DNA from: Tanypteryx hageni
Taxonomy: Eukaryota; Arthropoda; Insecta; Odonata; Petaluridae
Assembly: GCA_028673005.1 (NCBI GenBank)
Contig: CM054114.1
Location: forward strand, 11,935,108-11,999,107
Direction: 5' to 3'
DNA: 64,000 nucleotides
A program made the position numbers and the translations under genes. Positions 49,503 to 60,521 of the stretch are shown here, in pieces; within the stretch, counting starts at the first letter, position 1; the number at the start of each line of letters is the position of its first letter. The notes under the pieces are model-generated. The model did not search any database, had not been told where the DNA came from, and saw nothing but the letters and a program-made list of their open reading frames with translations.

Positions 49503-49589
49503 TGCTACGATAGTTTAGTAGTAGAATATCCGCCCGGCAAGTGGAAGTCGCGGGTTCGAGTCCCGGGTTCGATTCCCGGTAATAGCAGA
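49503..49589 (+). other. tRNA-like sequence with a doubled T-arm
   Basis: 'ctgcta' (49503-49508) pairs with 'tagcag' (49583-49588). Between them lie an A-box-like 'tagtttagtagtaga', an anticodon-like arm 'ccgc-ccggcaa-gtgg', and two B boxes in tandem: 'gcgggttcgagtcc' directly followed by 'cgggttcgattcccgg'. A T-run follows at about 49592. It resembles the sequence at 42607-42733 in layout and 3' flank. The doubled T-arm argues against a functional tRNA. Confidence 0.6.
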
Positions 49590-49730
49590 ATTTTTCTCGT
49601 TTCAAAATTATTCCCATGTTCTTTGCCATTGAGATCATTTACCAATATCTTGTCTGCCGGAATACCAGATGAGAAGACTTCTAATTTTAATAAATTTATT
49701 TGTTTCACGAGCTTTATTAAACATTTATCA

Positions 49731-50063
49731 TTACAAATTGTAGCTAATGGGTAATTGATTATTTACACTATTTTGCACTTCTATACTTTCTTCCTTAGCG
49801 GGTTTTCGATTTTCATGTAAAAGTTGTTCAAGTCGATTGGTCGTTAGAGCTTTATAAATTTCTCTGAACTTTCTATTTTGGTGCGTTTTGAGAACCTTCT
49901 TTCTATCGTATTTTTTCATTTCCGTTAATAATTCTGCGTCTGTCTTTAGTTTCCTTCTTAGAATAGTGATCGCCTTATGCTTTTGTTTAACATTCGTCTT
50001 GAATTCCACACGCATCTGTGGTCTGCTTCCTTTCTCTTCTCCTTGGCTGCCACAGATGTATTT
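49731..50063 (-). CDS. Possible coding remnant, unknown function
   Basis: A minus-strand frame open from about 50063 to a stop at 49731; the first ATG (50015-50013) gives 94 residues. The product is very Lys/Glu/Arg-rich with a strongly helical look (TILRRKLKTDAELLTEMKKY, then KFREIYKALTTNRLEQLL). The tail after residue 75 is Ser/Asn/Gln-rich. No domain is recognised. Its composition differs from the many chance frames nearby, but the length is within what AT-rich sequence yields by chance. It lies 140 bp from the tRNA-like sequence. It could be an exon fragment, a retrocopy remnant or nothing. Confidence 0.25.
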   Translation of the reverse strand, partial: KYICGSQGEEKGSRPQMRVEFKTNVKQKHKAITILRRKLKTDAELLTEMKKYDRKKVLKTHQNRKFREIYKALTTNRLEQLLHENRKPAKEESIEVQNSVNNQLPISYNL

Positions 50064-51579
50064 TCACCTGCTGGTCGTTCCAAAGTGCTTTTGCAGATAA
50101 ATTATTATTTCCTTAATTTGAAGCCAGTTCTAAATTAACTATTTTTGCTCTTACATTTCATCTTTCAAAAATTTCACTCGAAGACAGAATTATGTCCAGT
50201 AACTACGGGAAAGTGTATGCAAAAGAAGTTCGCAATGAAATCAAATATCAGCCATTGAACCACGCGATAGAATGGTACAGAATGTAAGATTATAGACTCG
50301 ATCGCGTAATTACACTGCCGAGTTTCTTGAATGACCGGCCCAGGACAGCCCGTGGCTGAGCAATTCTATGGCTTCAACCACTATCTGAGGTGTAATTCGA
50401 TGGTAGTGTTTCAGTTAACTGGTCACAATGAATAAAATTTGTGTGGGGAAGGATGCAAATATTATTTATATTTTGTGACCACAACACAGGAAATTTCAAG
50501 ATTTTCTCGTTTTTGAAAACGCTCCAAATTTGATCGGCGTAGCAAATCATTTTCCAGATAAGCTTATTTTCGGTCCTAAATTTAAATTGTAGTCCAGATA
50601 AATATAAATTTTTACGTGAGTCGGAGGTCAAATACAGATTGCTCAAACCTGTAAACTATGGATCAAAGCTGGGAATTGTGGATCAGACTTGGTGAGTTGG
50701 TAATCTGAATGTCTTGGTAACCAATGCCTACCATAAAGCGAATAGTTCGATTGTTATATTTCAACTTTGGCTTTCCAGCTAGCTCATATCAATATACCCA
50801 TCGGTTTTTCTAATAAACATTTCTAGCTTGGTAACTATTTTTAGTTAATCTAAATAGTTTTAACTCTTCTTCCTTACGTAAAATACAAGTATAAATGAAG
50901 TACGCGCAGTAGTAACAGTAACCTGAAACTTGACTCGTGGTAGGTTCAGTTTTCTTGAACGCTGATCCACTCTCTGAAGTTGGTCACTGTCACTCTTCAA
51001 GTTTAACTTGTATCTGACATCGAATGTTGAAAGTGAAATATTACAGTTTCTTCGGTAGTAATCTTAATATGAATTCATTTCATGGAACGGCTGAAGTGGC
51101 GTTTCCTAAGCCACAACCGCATTACTCCGCATCTCTATCGGCGGCGTGTGGCAGGGGCTGAAAATCGCAGCCCGAACGCATCGATCTCGAGTCCCAATTT
51201 GCATAAACAGCACCTTCTCGATCGTGGTAAGAGCGATTCGAGTACATTTCCGTGCGATGAAAATTATTGCGCGTCCGCATTTCCGCGCTCAATAGCTCCC
51301 GTACTGCGCGATCGGCGACGAAGAAGCAACTGCGATTAGCTCCGCTCAAAAAGAGACGCTTGCAATCCGATTCCATCTTTCCTCCTCGAGAGAGCGATGT
51401 TAGACTTATCCACTCAACTTGTCTCTTGCACGGTCTGATAAAGACCGTCCTGCGGTCGTAAAAGATGTCTGTGTCTGGGTTCGAACCGCGTCCCGAAAAG
51501 GAAGGATACGTCGTGCCCGAAGGGTGTGGGCGCGATTGATGCAAGGGGCATGTGGGAGGGCAGTAAACGAGGCGTGGAT
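50064..51579. other. Unique DNA, CpG-rich near its right end
   Basis: No exon recognised. 51080-51560 is CpG-rich. 'gggttcgaaccgcgtccc' (51478-51495) resembles a B box and may mark a degraded SINE. Overlapping frames on both strands (for example 51122-51544 minus) have no domain. Confidence 0.4.
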
Positions 51580-51650
51580 GCGATGTGGGGGAGGGGGGAG
51601 AGGAGGGAGGGAGGAGAGGAGGGAGGGAGGAGAGGAAGGGGACGAATCTT
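51580..51650. repeat. Purine-rich simple array
   Basis: Tandem 'gaggagggagg' type units with G-runs. Short array; the frames through it are low-complexity. Confidence 0.8.
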
Positions 51651-51771
51651 TGTCGAACAGCGAATATCCCGCCTCTTTCACGCCATCATCACCGTCGTCA
51701 TCATTATCATCATCGAAGAGATCTCTTTATGGGGATCCAACTGGTTGCGTTTACGGCCACTCCTACCTCCT

Positions 51772-52560
51772 CATCTCCCCAGTGTTGCCAATCTAGCGAA
51801 TTTGTAACTAGATCTAGATACTTTACATTCACACTCTCCTAAAAAAGGCCCTAGCGACTTCTGACATATCTAGCGAATCGATAAAAGAATCTAGCTATTT
51901 CTAGCTATTACCCAAAAAATCTTGTTTAAGTTGGAAATATGTAATCCCAGATAAATTTTTGTTAGATTTAACGGTGAAAATGCTCTTTGTCCGCATCCAT
52001 TTCTTATAGACAACCCTAAGAAATCGTCCCTTCGTAATATTATGTACACAATCAACTTGGAAGATGGGTACAGGAATAACAACGTCTATTTTACATTTTG
52101 CTCTTACCCATTATATACATTGTAATGTATAGATCTATTCGGACAGAGCTCACCTAAAAAGTCTGCGATAGCAGATAATTACGACTTTGTTTTACGAGTT
52201 TAAAATTGGAGCATGCACTGCTAGATAGTACCTCCCATGCAATTCTTATCGGGGATAAATGGAGTATTGTTTGGGAAAAGACTTTAAAATTAAAGTCTTT
52301 TTAATTATCCGTTGAAATTGGTTCAGACGAAGGTTCCATCTTATTGTCAGTGAATAAAAGACAATAATAGCTTAAAATCAATGTAGTTATATGCTGTGCA
52401 CACAAAAACAATACTCTTATTATATGGAGACACCTTTTGGTTAGTATCCTTACGCAGCCATGAATATCATTGGTAATTATATATTCTAGCTACTTTCTAG
52501 CTACCAAGAAGATTAAATCTAGATCCCAAATGCTAAAAAAGTGGCAACACTGCCTCTCCC
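51772..52560. mobile_element. hAT MITE with subterminal TCTAG clusters
   Basis: The body is 51780-52552 (773 bp). Both ends read 'cagtgttgcca' (right end as reverse complement), 11 bp perfect. Flanks 'catctccc' (51772-51779) and 'cctctccc' (52553-52560) match at 7 of 8. 'tctag', 'ctaga' and 'tagcta' motifs are concentrated in the first ~130 bp and last ~80 bp, as expected for transposase binding sites. No coding frame. Confidence 0.88.
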
Positions 52561-53091
52561 TTTCCAAACCCTTACCCCTCCTCCCCACCCAACCCCTACC
52601 CCTTCTTCCCCAAGATAGAGAGTGGCCGAACATGTTATTAACAAGTTGTAAACATTGCGTAGAGGGCGGGATGGGACGGAACGAGGCCAGGGTGGACGTT
52701 TTTCGTTTTTTTTTTGCCCTCCCGGCGTGGACCGAATAAAATTAAATCGCAAAAAAATTATTCCAGACGGCGGTTAAACCCTCCTGATCACCTTCGGTTC
52801 GGTCGCTTCCCTGTCGGCTTTCTTTTTCGAAATTCTGTCTCCGCAATCCCCTCCGTATGATATCCGGAAAACCTTTTTACGGGATCAAGTCCCAGAGGGC
52901 GGATGTTCGGGCCGGCGTTTCTCTTTAGTCTGTGGAAGGAGAGGGGTTGGGGTCGAATGCGAGGGAATTAAGGCCTCGATAAAAGTGTCGGTGGCGATTG
53001 GAAAGGCGCGGTCCTCCTGACCAAAGACCCTTGCGAAGTTAATATCAGTATGAAAAATCTTTAAAATGAAAAATAACCAATTTAAAAAAAA
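52561..53091. other. Unique DNA
   Basis: No exon recognised; locally CpG-rich between 52780 and 53030. Confidence 0.4.
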
Positions 53092-53792
53092 CTCGGATGT
53101 GGCCACCACATGACTTTCTCCATACCTGTAGTAATATTTCTAAAAATTCCAAAAAGGTTAAATGATAATAAATATTTTAAGGAACTGCGAGAAAGATTTC
53201 AAGACTTTACAAAGAACAGAAATAAACTCAAGCCGTAGTCTTCTGATATCGGATATATCCACGAAGCTCCAACAATTAACGAAATAAAAAGGAGAGTTAC
53301 TAAGACGTAAGCGTCAAGTGTCGCGGGTAGGTGATGTGGTGGTGGCAACTAAAACATATAGTTTTCAAAATATCTCTTAAACAATGCTTTATATGGGAAA
53401 AGATTTCGAACCAAGGTTATAGAAAATTAAATTTACTACAACTTTTATCCCAGTACGTTTTTACATATATCAAATATTAAAGCAAATATTTCAAAATAAC
53501 GGATAAGTGACAAGAGTAAACACCCACTTTCGGTTGACTGATGTTTACCAAAAACTAATCAATTCTTTTCACAAAAAATGTCAAATATAAAACTTCGCGT
53601 TGATCTGATGAATAGTGTTGGAGTTAGAGCATCCACAAAAGTTCTATCAAATACACACACACATTATCGATAAAATGGTCAAAACTTGTTCAGGAGACCT
53701 TAAAACGTGTATTTCCATTGAAATCTGGAAATCGATTTCTTTCATGAAAACCATACTTTCCCCGATATCTACTACGTATGGAGAGAGTAAAA
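53092..53792 (+). repeat. Dispersed repeat family C, copy 2
   Basis: Collinear with 41060-41710. The left terminal 'actttctccatac' (53113-53125) is identical; the right 'gtatggagagagt' (53776-53788) has one change. It has about 50 extra bases near 53310-53350 ('gtaggtgatgtggtggtggc') not seen in copy 1. Confidence 0.8.
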
Positions 53793-56464
53793 AAGGTGTC
53801 CGGTCAACGAAACGTTATTTTTCATTCTTTTAATATTGTTTATTTAGAATGCCACAAAGTGACACCCTACGGTTTACTATATTACTTCGAATGATCTCCA
53901 ATGTCGAAGGACTGTCGTGTTTTTTCCATTGAATTGAAAAACGGAGAAAGAGAAACGAAACTTTCTTCGTCTCGATCTCCAAATATATTATTTTGAGACT
54001 GGTTTATTTAGCAACTAAGACTTGTAATAAAACATATTGTCTGTTCAATGGCTGAACTAAGTTTTTCTTTTTCTATCTTGATCCTTGCTCACTAAATTGA
54101 ACCTATCATTAATAGAAAATCTGAAATAGACATCGTTCGAGGAACGTAGGATGCAGGTGAAATATAAACTGCTGGAAAAATATGTCGGAGGGAATAGCGA
54201 ATGAGGTAGTAGGTCTTATCAGAAGCCCGACGTATGTCGGAAGGCAGGACAGCGAGGATTAGATTCACGAGATCGATTGTATAACGGAGCGATATAGAGG
54301 ATCGGTTTTTCCCTAGGGCGATAAGAGAACATAATAGGATAGGTTAACGTAGGATAACTAGGGACCTTTGGTTCATTGCACCCCCTGCCATCCACCAAAA
54401 AGGTGACTTGCAGGGTATCTTGGAATGGAGAAGAGAGAGGCGAGCGAAATTGCTCCTGATGTAGCGATAGTGAATGCGCTGCCCATTTAGGGATCCGATT
54501 TATTTTATTTACTTATTAATAAAATATGTTAATAATCAGAAATGAAAGTAAACTAAGGAGTTGATTTCGCTCGGGCACTAGTCTTATTACGGAGAGATTT
54601 TTTATATTTCTCGGGGCTATTATCTTTTCCGTTATATCGCAATCGCAGAAGTGGTTGGTTTCACGTGTTCACGAGGATCCTGCTTCGTTGGCAAAACGAA
54701 TATCCCACTCCATGAAGGTTCTCAAAACTGCGATTCGATCCCAATTGTCCTTTATGCGCAATACGTTGGCTATTCGTCATTCATTGCGCAAAAACATCAG
54801 CAGACATACCCTTAGCTGTATATGTTTTAAGTTTCCCTCGGTCACCGATTCTCGGATTTTTTAAAAATCGTTCGTATGTGTGCATCTCTGTCAGCCATTG
54901 TTTTTCTTCTTTAATGCGGATGGCGGAAACAATTTTGTTTTTTTCCTCATGTTTCTTGAGTTATATGATTCTTACGTAACAAGAGAGTGAAGTTCTTTAG
55001 CTAGCGCGATGTAGGCTATGGAGTCCCTTCTTCCACATAACCGTTTACTATTTGCATGGCATGTAAAAAGTCTTAGGGAATAAACAACATTATAGTTGAT
55101 GTTTTTATTCTCTGATATATCGTAGGTCAGGAGATTTTGTTTTAGTATTAAGTGAGAAAATGAAGAGTTGACGATTTATCGAATACAACTAATAATGCAG
55201 TGTTATTATTATTGCCTTAGACTTGACTGAGTTTAAAGTTAATCCGTTTTTGACACTCCAAGTGATTATGGTATTTATGTCTCATGTAAGCCATTTTGGT
55301 GCTGAGAAATAAAGCATTTGGTAAATGTACCTCTTTTAAATAGGACCTTATCCATTTCAAAGAACTCGTAGAGAAATTCATTTTAGTGAGCTTAAAACTT
55401 AAATTGCTGATGTCGATTGAAACAATTGCTTTGAGAAATCTAGGTGTTAAAACGGTGGTTTTTATATAAAGATTTAATCGAATATCCTCTTAAAATTCCA
55501 ATCGGAACTAGTGGAACTGTGACCAGTAAAAAAGCTAGATTGATATGAATTAAGAGGGCGATAGTCGATAACCTTTCGGAATATCGGTTTTTGGGTTATT
55601 TTGTTATTTTTTTAAATGTAGGAAGTGGGATGTTGGGGCGATAATCTTGAATGAATGACGGATTGCAGTTTTATTAATGTGCCGCAGCGAAGCATATTTC
55701 CAAGCTTGCGGAAAATGTGAGCGAGTCAATGAATTATTAATTATGTGATCCGTGTTATTGTTTAATCGATATCTCGTCTTGGTTGTAATTTGCCTTAATA
55801 AAAATAATATAAACAAGTTAAGAGGCCCTACAGAAGAACATCCGAACGCACGGTTTCCGTTGCCCCTGAAAGCGGAATGAGCCAATAAATCTGACTGAAA
55901 ATAAGTTCGGCATATCTCACAGTGTAAAGGGCATTTCGTCGATTTTGTGAACGCGCATGATCGACGATAGCAAGGCAGCAAAATTTCTCTCTTTTTCACT
56001 TTGTATCGCTGTCCTAAGCGGAACGAAGCGCGTTTATTCATCGGATCCACTTCCGCCTCTCCCTCTCTTTCTCGATGGCGGCGAAAACCTCTTCGCAATA
56101 ACGACCCGACCTCTCCTCCTCCCTCTTTTCTCTTTCCTTTTTACGGGCCATAAAACGACCCGAGAAGAAGTACTTTGGTTTTCTCCGGATTCAAAGATCA
56201 AGTTCAATAAAGACGGTCTTTTAATAGTTAACTCGGACTCACGTGGGAGGTGCGGTTACCTCCGCCGCGGCTTTTCACAGGCTCTCTCTCCTGTTAGAGT
56301 GAGAGAGTTCCTTTTCCTTTCTTTTGTTCGTCGTCGCGGAGTTTTCCTAATTACTTTGCTGGGAGGTTTTATTTTCCTCCGGTCAAAAAATAGCCATCCG
56401 CCGACGTAAATTCATCCCGCTTCATATTTCTCCTTGAACATTCTCGGTAATTTATATCTGCAAC
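53793..56464. other. Unique AT-rich DNA
   Basis: No gene or confident repeat. 54340-54490 is a compact GC-rich patch with 'cctgccatccaccaaaaagg' that has the look of a retroelement tail but no partner here. Frames at 55604-56098 and 55957-56409 overlap antisense and have no domain. Confidence 0.4.
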
Positions 56465-57127
56465 AAGATGATCCAAACGGAACTTATTATGCCCACTTTC
56501 CACATAATTATTTATTTAATACTTGTATAGGCTTTAATAACTTTGAAATCACCGTGGATGAGTTGCCCTTTGTGTTCCCAAATTTCATAATATAACGGAA
56601 GATTAAATTGATAACGCGTATTTGTGTGGAAAAAATATTATTGTATTGTATTGTATTAGACTATACCGAATCCGAGTCCAACAATAGTCGTTGCAATGAA
56701 AGCACTTTTGTAATGAGTGATAAGATAAAAACTTCAAAAACGCCAGTATTTACGCGAAATTCGAAGAAATGCGAACGATAAGCAGCGTTTTACGATAAAA
56801 ATTAGAATCTCCATTCCTTTCCTCAGAGAATAGTACAAATCCCGCACCGTTATTACAATTCTAAGATATTTTATTGTGAATGAGAAAATTACCCTGCACG
56901 ATGAATTTCAGATTTCCCATGTAAATCAAATGGGAATTATTGTAGTTTCAGGAATCGAACCCGGGACTTTGTCTTCGCAACAGAAATCATCCTCGGGAGC
57001 TCGGCCCCAGGAGCAAGAGATTTCCACCAAGTGTCGTGAAAATCGGTCTAGGGGTTCATAAGGTTAATAAGGAGGACAGACAGACACAAGGACGAAACTA
57101 TAAGCCCATTTCCATTCAGAAAAGTAG
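56465..57127 (-). repeat. Family A, copy 4
   Basis: Full-length copy of about 660 bp. It begins 'gatgatccaaacggaactta', has near-terminal 'cccactttcca', the reverse B-box-like 'ggaatcgaacccgggact' (56951-56968), 'aaaatcggtcta', a 'gacagacagac' run, and ends 'cagaaaagtaggtt'. A 61-codon frame within it is repeat sequence. Confidence 0.8.
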
Positions 57128-57534
57128 GTTAGCAATAATGTTTTATTGTTAATCTGACGCTCCCGTCTTCCCTGCCTCCATCTCCCGCTCTCTTCGATCC
57201 ACACCGCATTCTTATTTCAATTCTTCTAGTATATTAGAGCATAAATCTATAAGTTAGTAAGCAGCGGGTGAAATTCTACATTTTTCTATAAGGGTGCATT
57301 TAATTATCTCCACTATGGAACCGAGAACTTCGTTGAATAATTATTATTATGAATTATTTTTATTATGGCGATCTGTAAGACAATTGTGGAAAATGGAGTT
57401 GCTTAAACGATCGAAGGGGAATAAGGGTGCAAATTCTATGGTATAATTCCTTTTTAATATACTTAGTATTATATACTGGATGATTGATTTGTTTGGTATG
57501 TGTATTTACTGTTGGCTGATTCAAGCCATTATAT
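57128..57534. other. AT-rich unique DNA
   Basis: Nothing recognised. Confidence 0.4.
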
Positions 57535-57825
57535 GGGAGAGCGGTTTTGGTGTAGTTCGAATGCTGACTTTGCACGCAGAGGGGCCGGGTTCGGAACCTT
57601 GCGGTGCCTGGTTTTTAAATCCATGCTTGCCGTTTGGTTGTTCTCGCAGTGAATAGGCTAACCCAACCCTCGCTCCCCCTTCCCAACCCCCCCTTCCTCC
57701 CTTCTGTTTTTGTATCGACTGAACTGCCTGTGGGCTGAGTAGTTGCTTCCCATGCCCATGAGCCAGTTGAAGCAGCAGGAGTTTTTGCGGCCAAACCTGG
57801 CGTGCCGAATGAATTTATGAGGAAA
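57535..57825 (+). mobile_element. tRNA-derived SINE-like element
   Basis: The head has an A-box-like 'ttggtgtagttcgaatgc' and a B-box-like 'cgggttcggaacc' about 40 bases apart. A tRNA-unrelated body of about 200 bases follows, including a C/T-rich run (57660-57712). Single copy in this window; the 3' border is a guess. Confidence 0.5.
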
Positions 57826-58194
57826 ACAAAAAATAGAAATTCCCTTAAATTACTTACATTACTATTATAATAGAAAAGAAAAATATTAAATCCTGCTAAA
57901 CGACGGCGGCTTTTCTTATTTTCGGAAAACTAGTTCTTAAAAAATAGTGTCCTCTGTTTTGTCCTCTTTTTTCAGAAAGACTCACCAAATAATGACATTG
58001 TCCCGCATTCAAATTTATGAGGTGACCATGAGAAAAATCAGTTAGCGTTCAATGTTGTCGTCTCGGTTATTGACTAGCGTCAACCCCCCTTTATAATTTG
58101 CTTAGTTGTGTCTCAGGTGTATTACTCGACTGTGGCGCCCCTCTTAAAGAGCCTTTATAAATGAGCGGGGGAATCGAGAACTATTAAATGATTA
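57826..58194. other. AT-rich unique DNA
   Basis: Nothing recognised. Confidence 0.4.
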
Positions 58195-58657
58195 ACTGTA
58201 ATGCTATTTTTAACAAACTTTCCGTGTAGCTAGAAGATTGAAATTTTGTAAGAATGTTTGATTCTCATAGTAAAAGCCATTTACGAAAATAAATCTCCAA
58301 AAGGAACCCGGGTTCGACGCCAGATGATAATTTCTATATCTCATAAGATATCAAGTAAAAATCCATTTAGCGAGGGGCAAATTTTCATTCTTTTGCTCAT
58401 AAGAATTAGAAAAATTTAACTCGATCTTCAAATAGGGACTTTTTAAAAGGATAATACTCAAAGGTTTTCATTCTTATCGTCAATTGTCTCCCTTAGTCCG
58501 CAAACTCTCGAAATTAAATTCTGGCAAAATTTTGCGATTTCATGAGGATTTACCCCTTGACAGTCGCGCCATTGTCGAAATCGAGATCCCATTATTGTTT
58601 CAATTTTCATATGAGTAACATATACGTAAATATAATCCTTCCCGTCATATTGACGGG
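58195..58657 (+). repeat. Family F, copy 3
   Basis: Matches the reverse complement of 23569-24010 across its length. The B-box-like 'cccgggttcgacgcc' is at 58307-58321 and the terminal palindrome 'cccgtcatattgacggg' at 58641-58657. Non-coding. Confidence 0.78.
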
Positions 58658-59469
58658 CTTTATGCCAGTTTAGTTTAAAAAATACGCAAACGAGATACAG
58701 ATCATTCTTCATCAATGGCATTTCTAATACGAAAATTATGTTATCTATAAAAACTACTCCAATAAGCGATATATAAATTTAAGGAAATATATATTGCCTT
58801 CATTAACGAGTGGCTAATCCTGAAGCTAGCCGGTAATGTAAATACCAATCCATAAAATGCTTCATATACTCCTCAAACGCGAATATTTTTTCATTTCACT
58901 TCCAGCGACTGAGATCGCGGAAATACGAGTGAATCGGCTGAAAACGACAAACTATGCATAAACAAAAGAAAGCGGCACGAAGCGAAAAACAGATTCGGGC
59001 GAGATAGGCGCTCGTCGTAACCCAAAGGAGCCTTCCCGAAAGTAAAAAAAAAACAGTTGGATTGGGCGTCTCGAGCAGCCCAGTAATGCAGGAGTGGGTC
59101 AAGGTCTCTTTCGCTTTGCATCGCCGTTCGCACGACTTCCTCAATTACAATGCGACCGCTAAACTCTTTTCTCGGCGCTCGAATAGAACGACCCCTGTCA
59201 GTCAGAGATCGACACTTGGCTCGACACACTGTGCCGACTTCGAGCCGACGCACAGTGTGTGATTTGGTGAATCTAGGACAAAATTATTATTTTGGCTTAA
59301 TGGCTTACTTCATCATGTTTTGAGTTGTATGCAGTACCGTATCTTTGTTTGCTGATTGCCAAGAAGTTTATTTTTCTTCTACAGTATAAGTATTATAGCC
59401 TTGTAAACTATGACATGTATAATAATATATAGGACAATTATATAGTATATATTATATTATCAATAATAA
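58658..59469. other. Unique DNA
   Basis: CpG-rich between 58890 and 59260, AT-rich elsewhere. A 120-codon minus-strand frame (59253-58891) has equally open rivals and no domain. Confidence 0.4.
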
Positions 59470-60298
59470 TCTTAATATATAAAACAGAGTGGATGTATAT
59501 TTGTATGTCCAAAATGTTTAACCCACTTCCAGAATACCTACTATAAAGTTGAAATTTGACACACTGGTAGCCTTTAGCTCACATTTGACGGGAAAAATCC
59601 GAAACCCCGAGATTTTGGATTTTAAGGATCCGAGATCGGGGTTCCAAATTTTCCGGAAAATCCACACCGTAGAGAAAGAATAGCCAACGCCAAGATAAAG
59701 GGTACAAATGGATTCATGCCTAAATATAGTCTATGAATACTTTTAAAGTGAGTCATATGATTTTTCAGGAATATTAGAACATTGTTATCTTTTACCAATA
59801 ACATTGAAAGATTTATCGTCACATAAATCGATACATCTATTTTCATTTGTTCGGGAACCAAGATGCTGTTTATTGTTTACGTTCTGGCTAATAGTATTGA
59901 CATAATGCACATAATTTTATTGCTGCTTTAAAGGCTTCGCTGCATCTATCCATGTGAATATTAAGTAAGACGTTAATGCGTAATTATATTAACGGGAAAA
60001 CTTTACAATACAATACATAAAATAGTAAATGTTAATGTAAACATCGCCTGCGTAATTAAGGAATGGGGAACGTTTGGTAAAGTTTGAATTTTTTTTGTGG
60101 GGCCTCCGCCTCCAAACCCCTGAATCAGCAATTCAAAACCTGGGGTACCCAACAGCAAAAGTAAGTAAATTTCAGAATTGTATTATTTTTATTGTAATAT
60201 GACATAAAACGTGATATATCAATTAAAATAATAAATAATAAAAATCGTTTGCAACATAAAAGAAAACTTTCCCTAGCGAAGCCGGGCGTTTCTGCTAG
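59470..60298 (+). mobile_element. Helitron-like non-autonomous element
   Basis: The 5' end 'tcttaatatataaaacagag' begins with TC after an A. The 3' end 'gaagccgggcgtttctgctag' type sequence finishes in CTAG followed by T. This matches the A-[TC...CTRR]-T rule for Helitrons. There is a short 'ctagc...gctag' pairing at the end but no strong subterminal hairpin. No Rep/helicase frame, so non-autonomous if real. Confidence 0.5.
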
Positions 60299-60521
60299 TA
60301 TACAGTATGCAATGAATAAAATGTACAAACCTCGCCATATAATAGAGAGGGCCACTATAAACATTTTAGTTGCTGTTAAAATAAATAAAAAACCAACATC
60401 TACAAATATATAAAGCGGTCTTAAATATAGCCTTGTCTCTACAAGCTACTTCCTAATGTTAAATGATACTAAAACACAGACAATTGTGTAGTATTACTTT
60501 TATTACATTTACCCTTAATTA
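60299..60521. other. Short AT-rich gap
   Basis: Nothing recognised. Confidence 0.4.

Noticed and set aside
42607..49589. Functional tRNA genes
   Set aside because: One has a 44-bp interruption and the other a doubled T-arm. Neither folds as a canonical tRNA.
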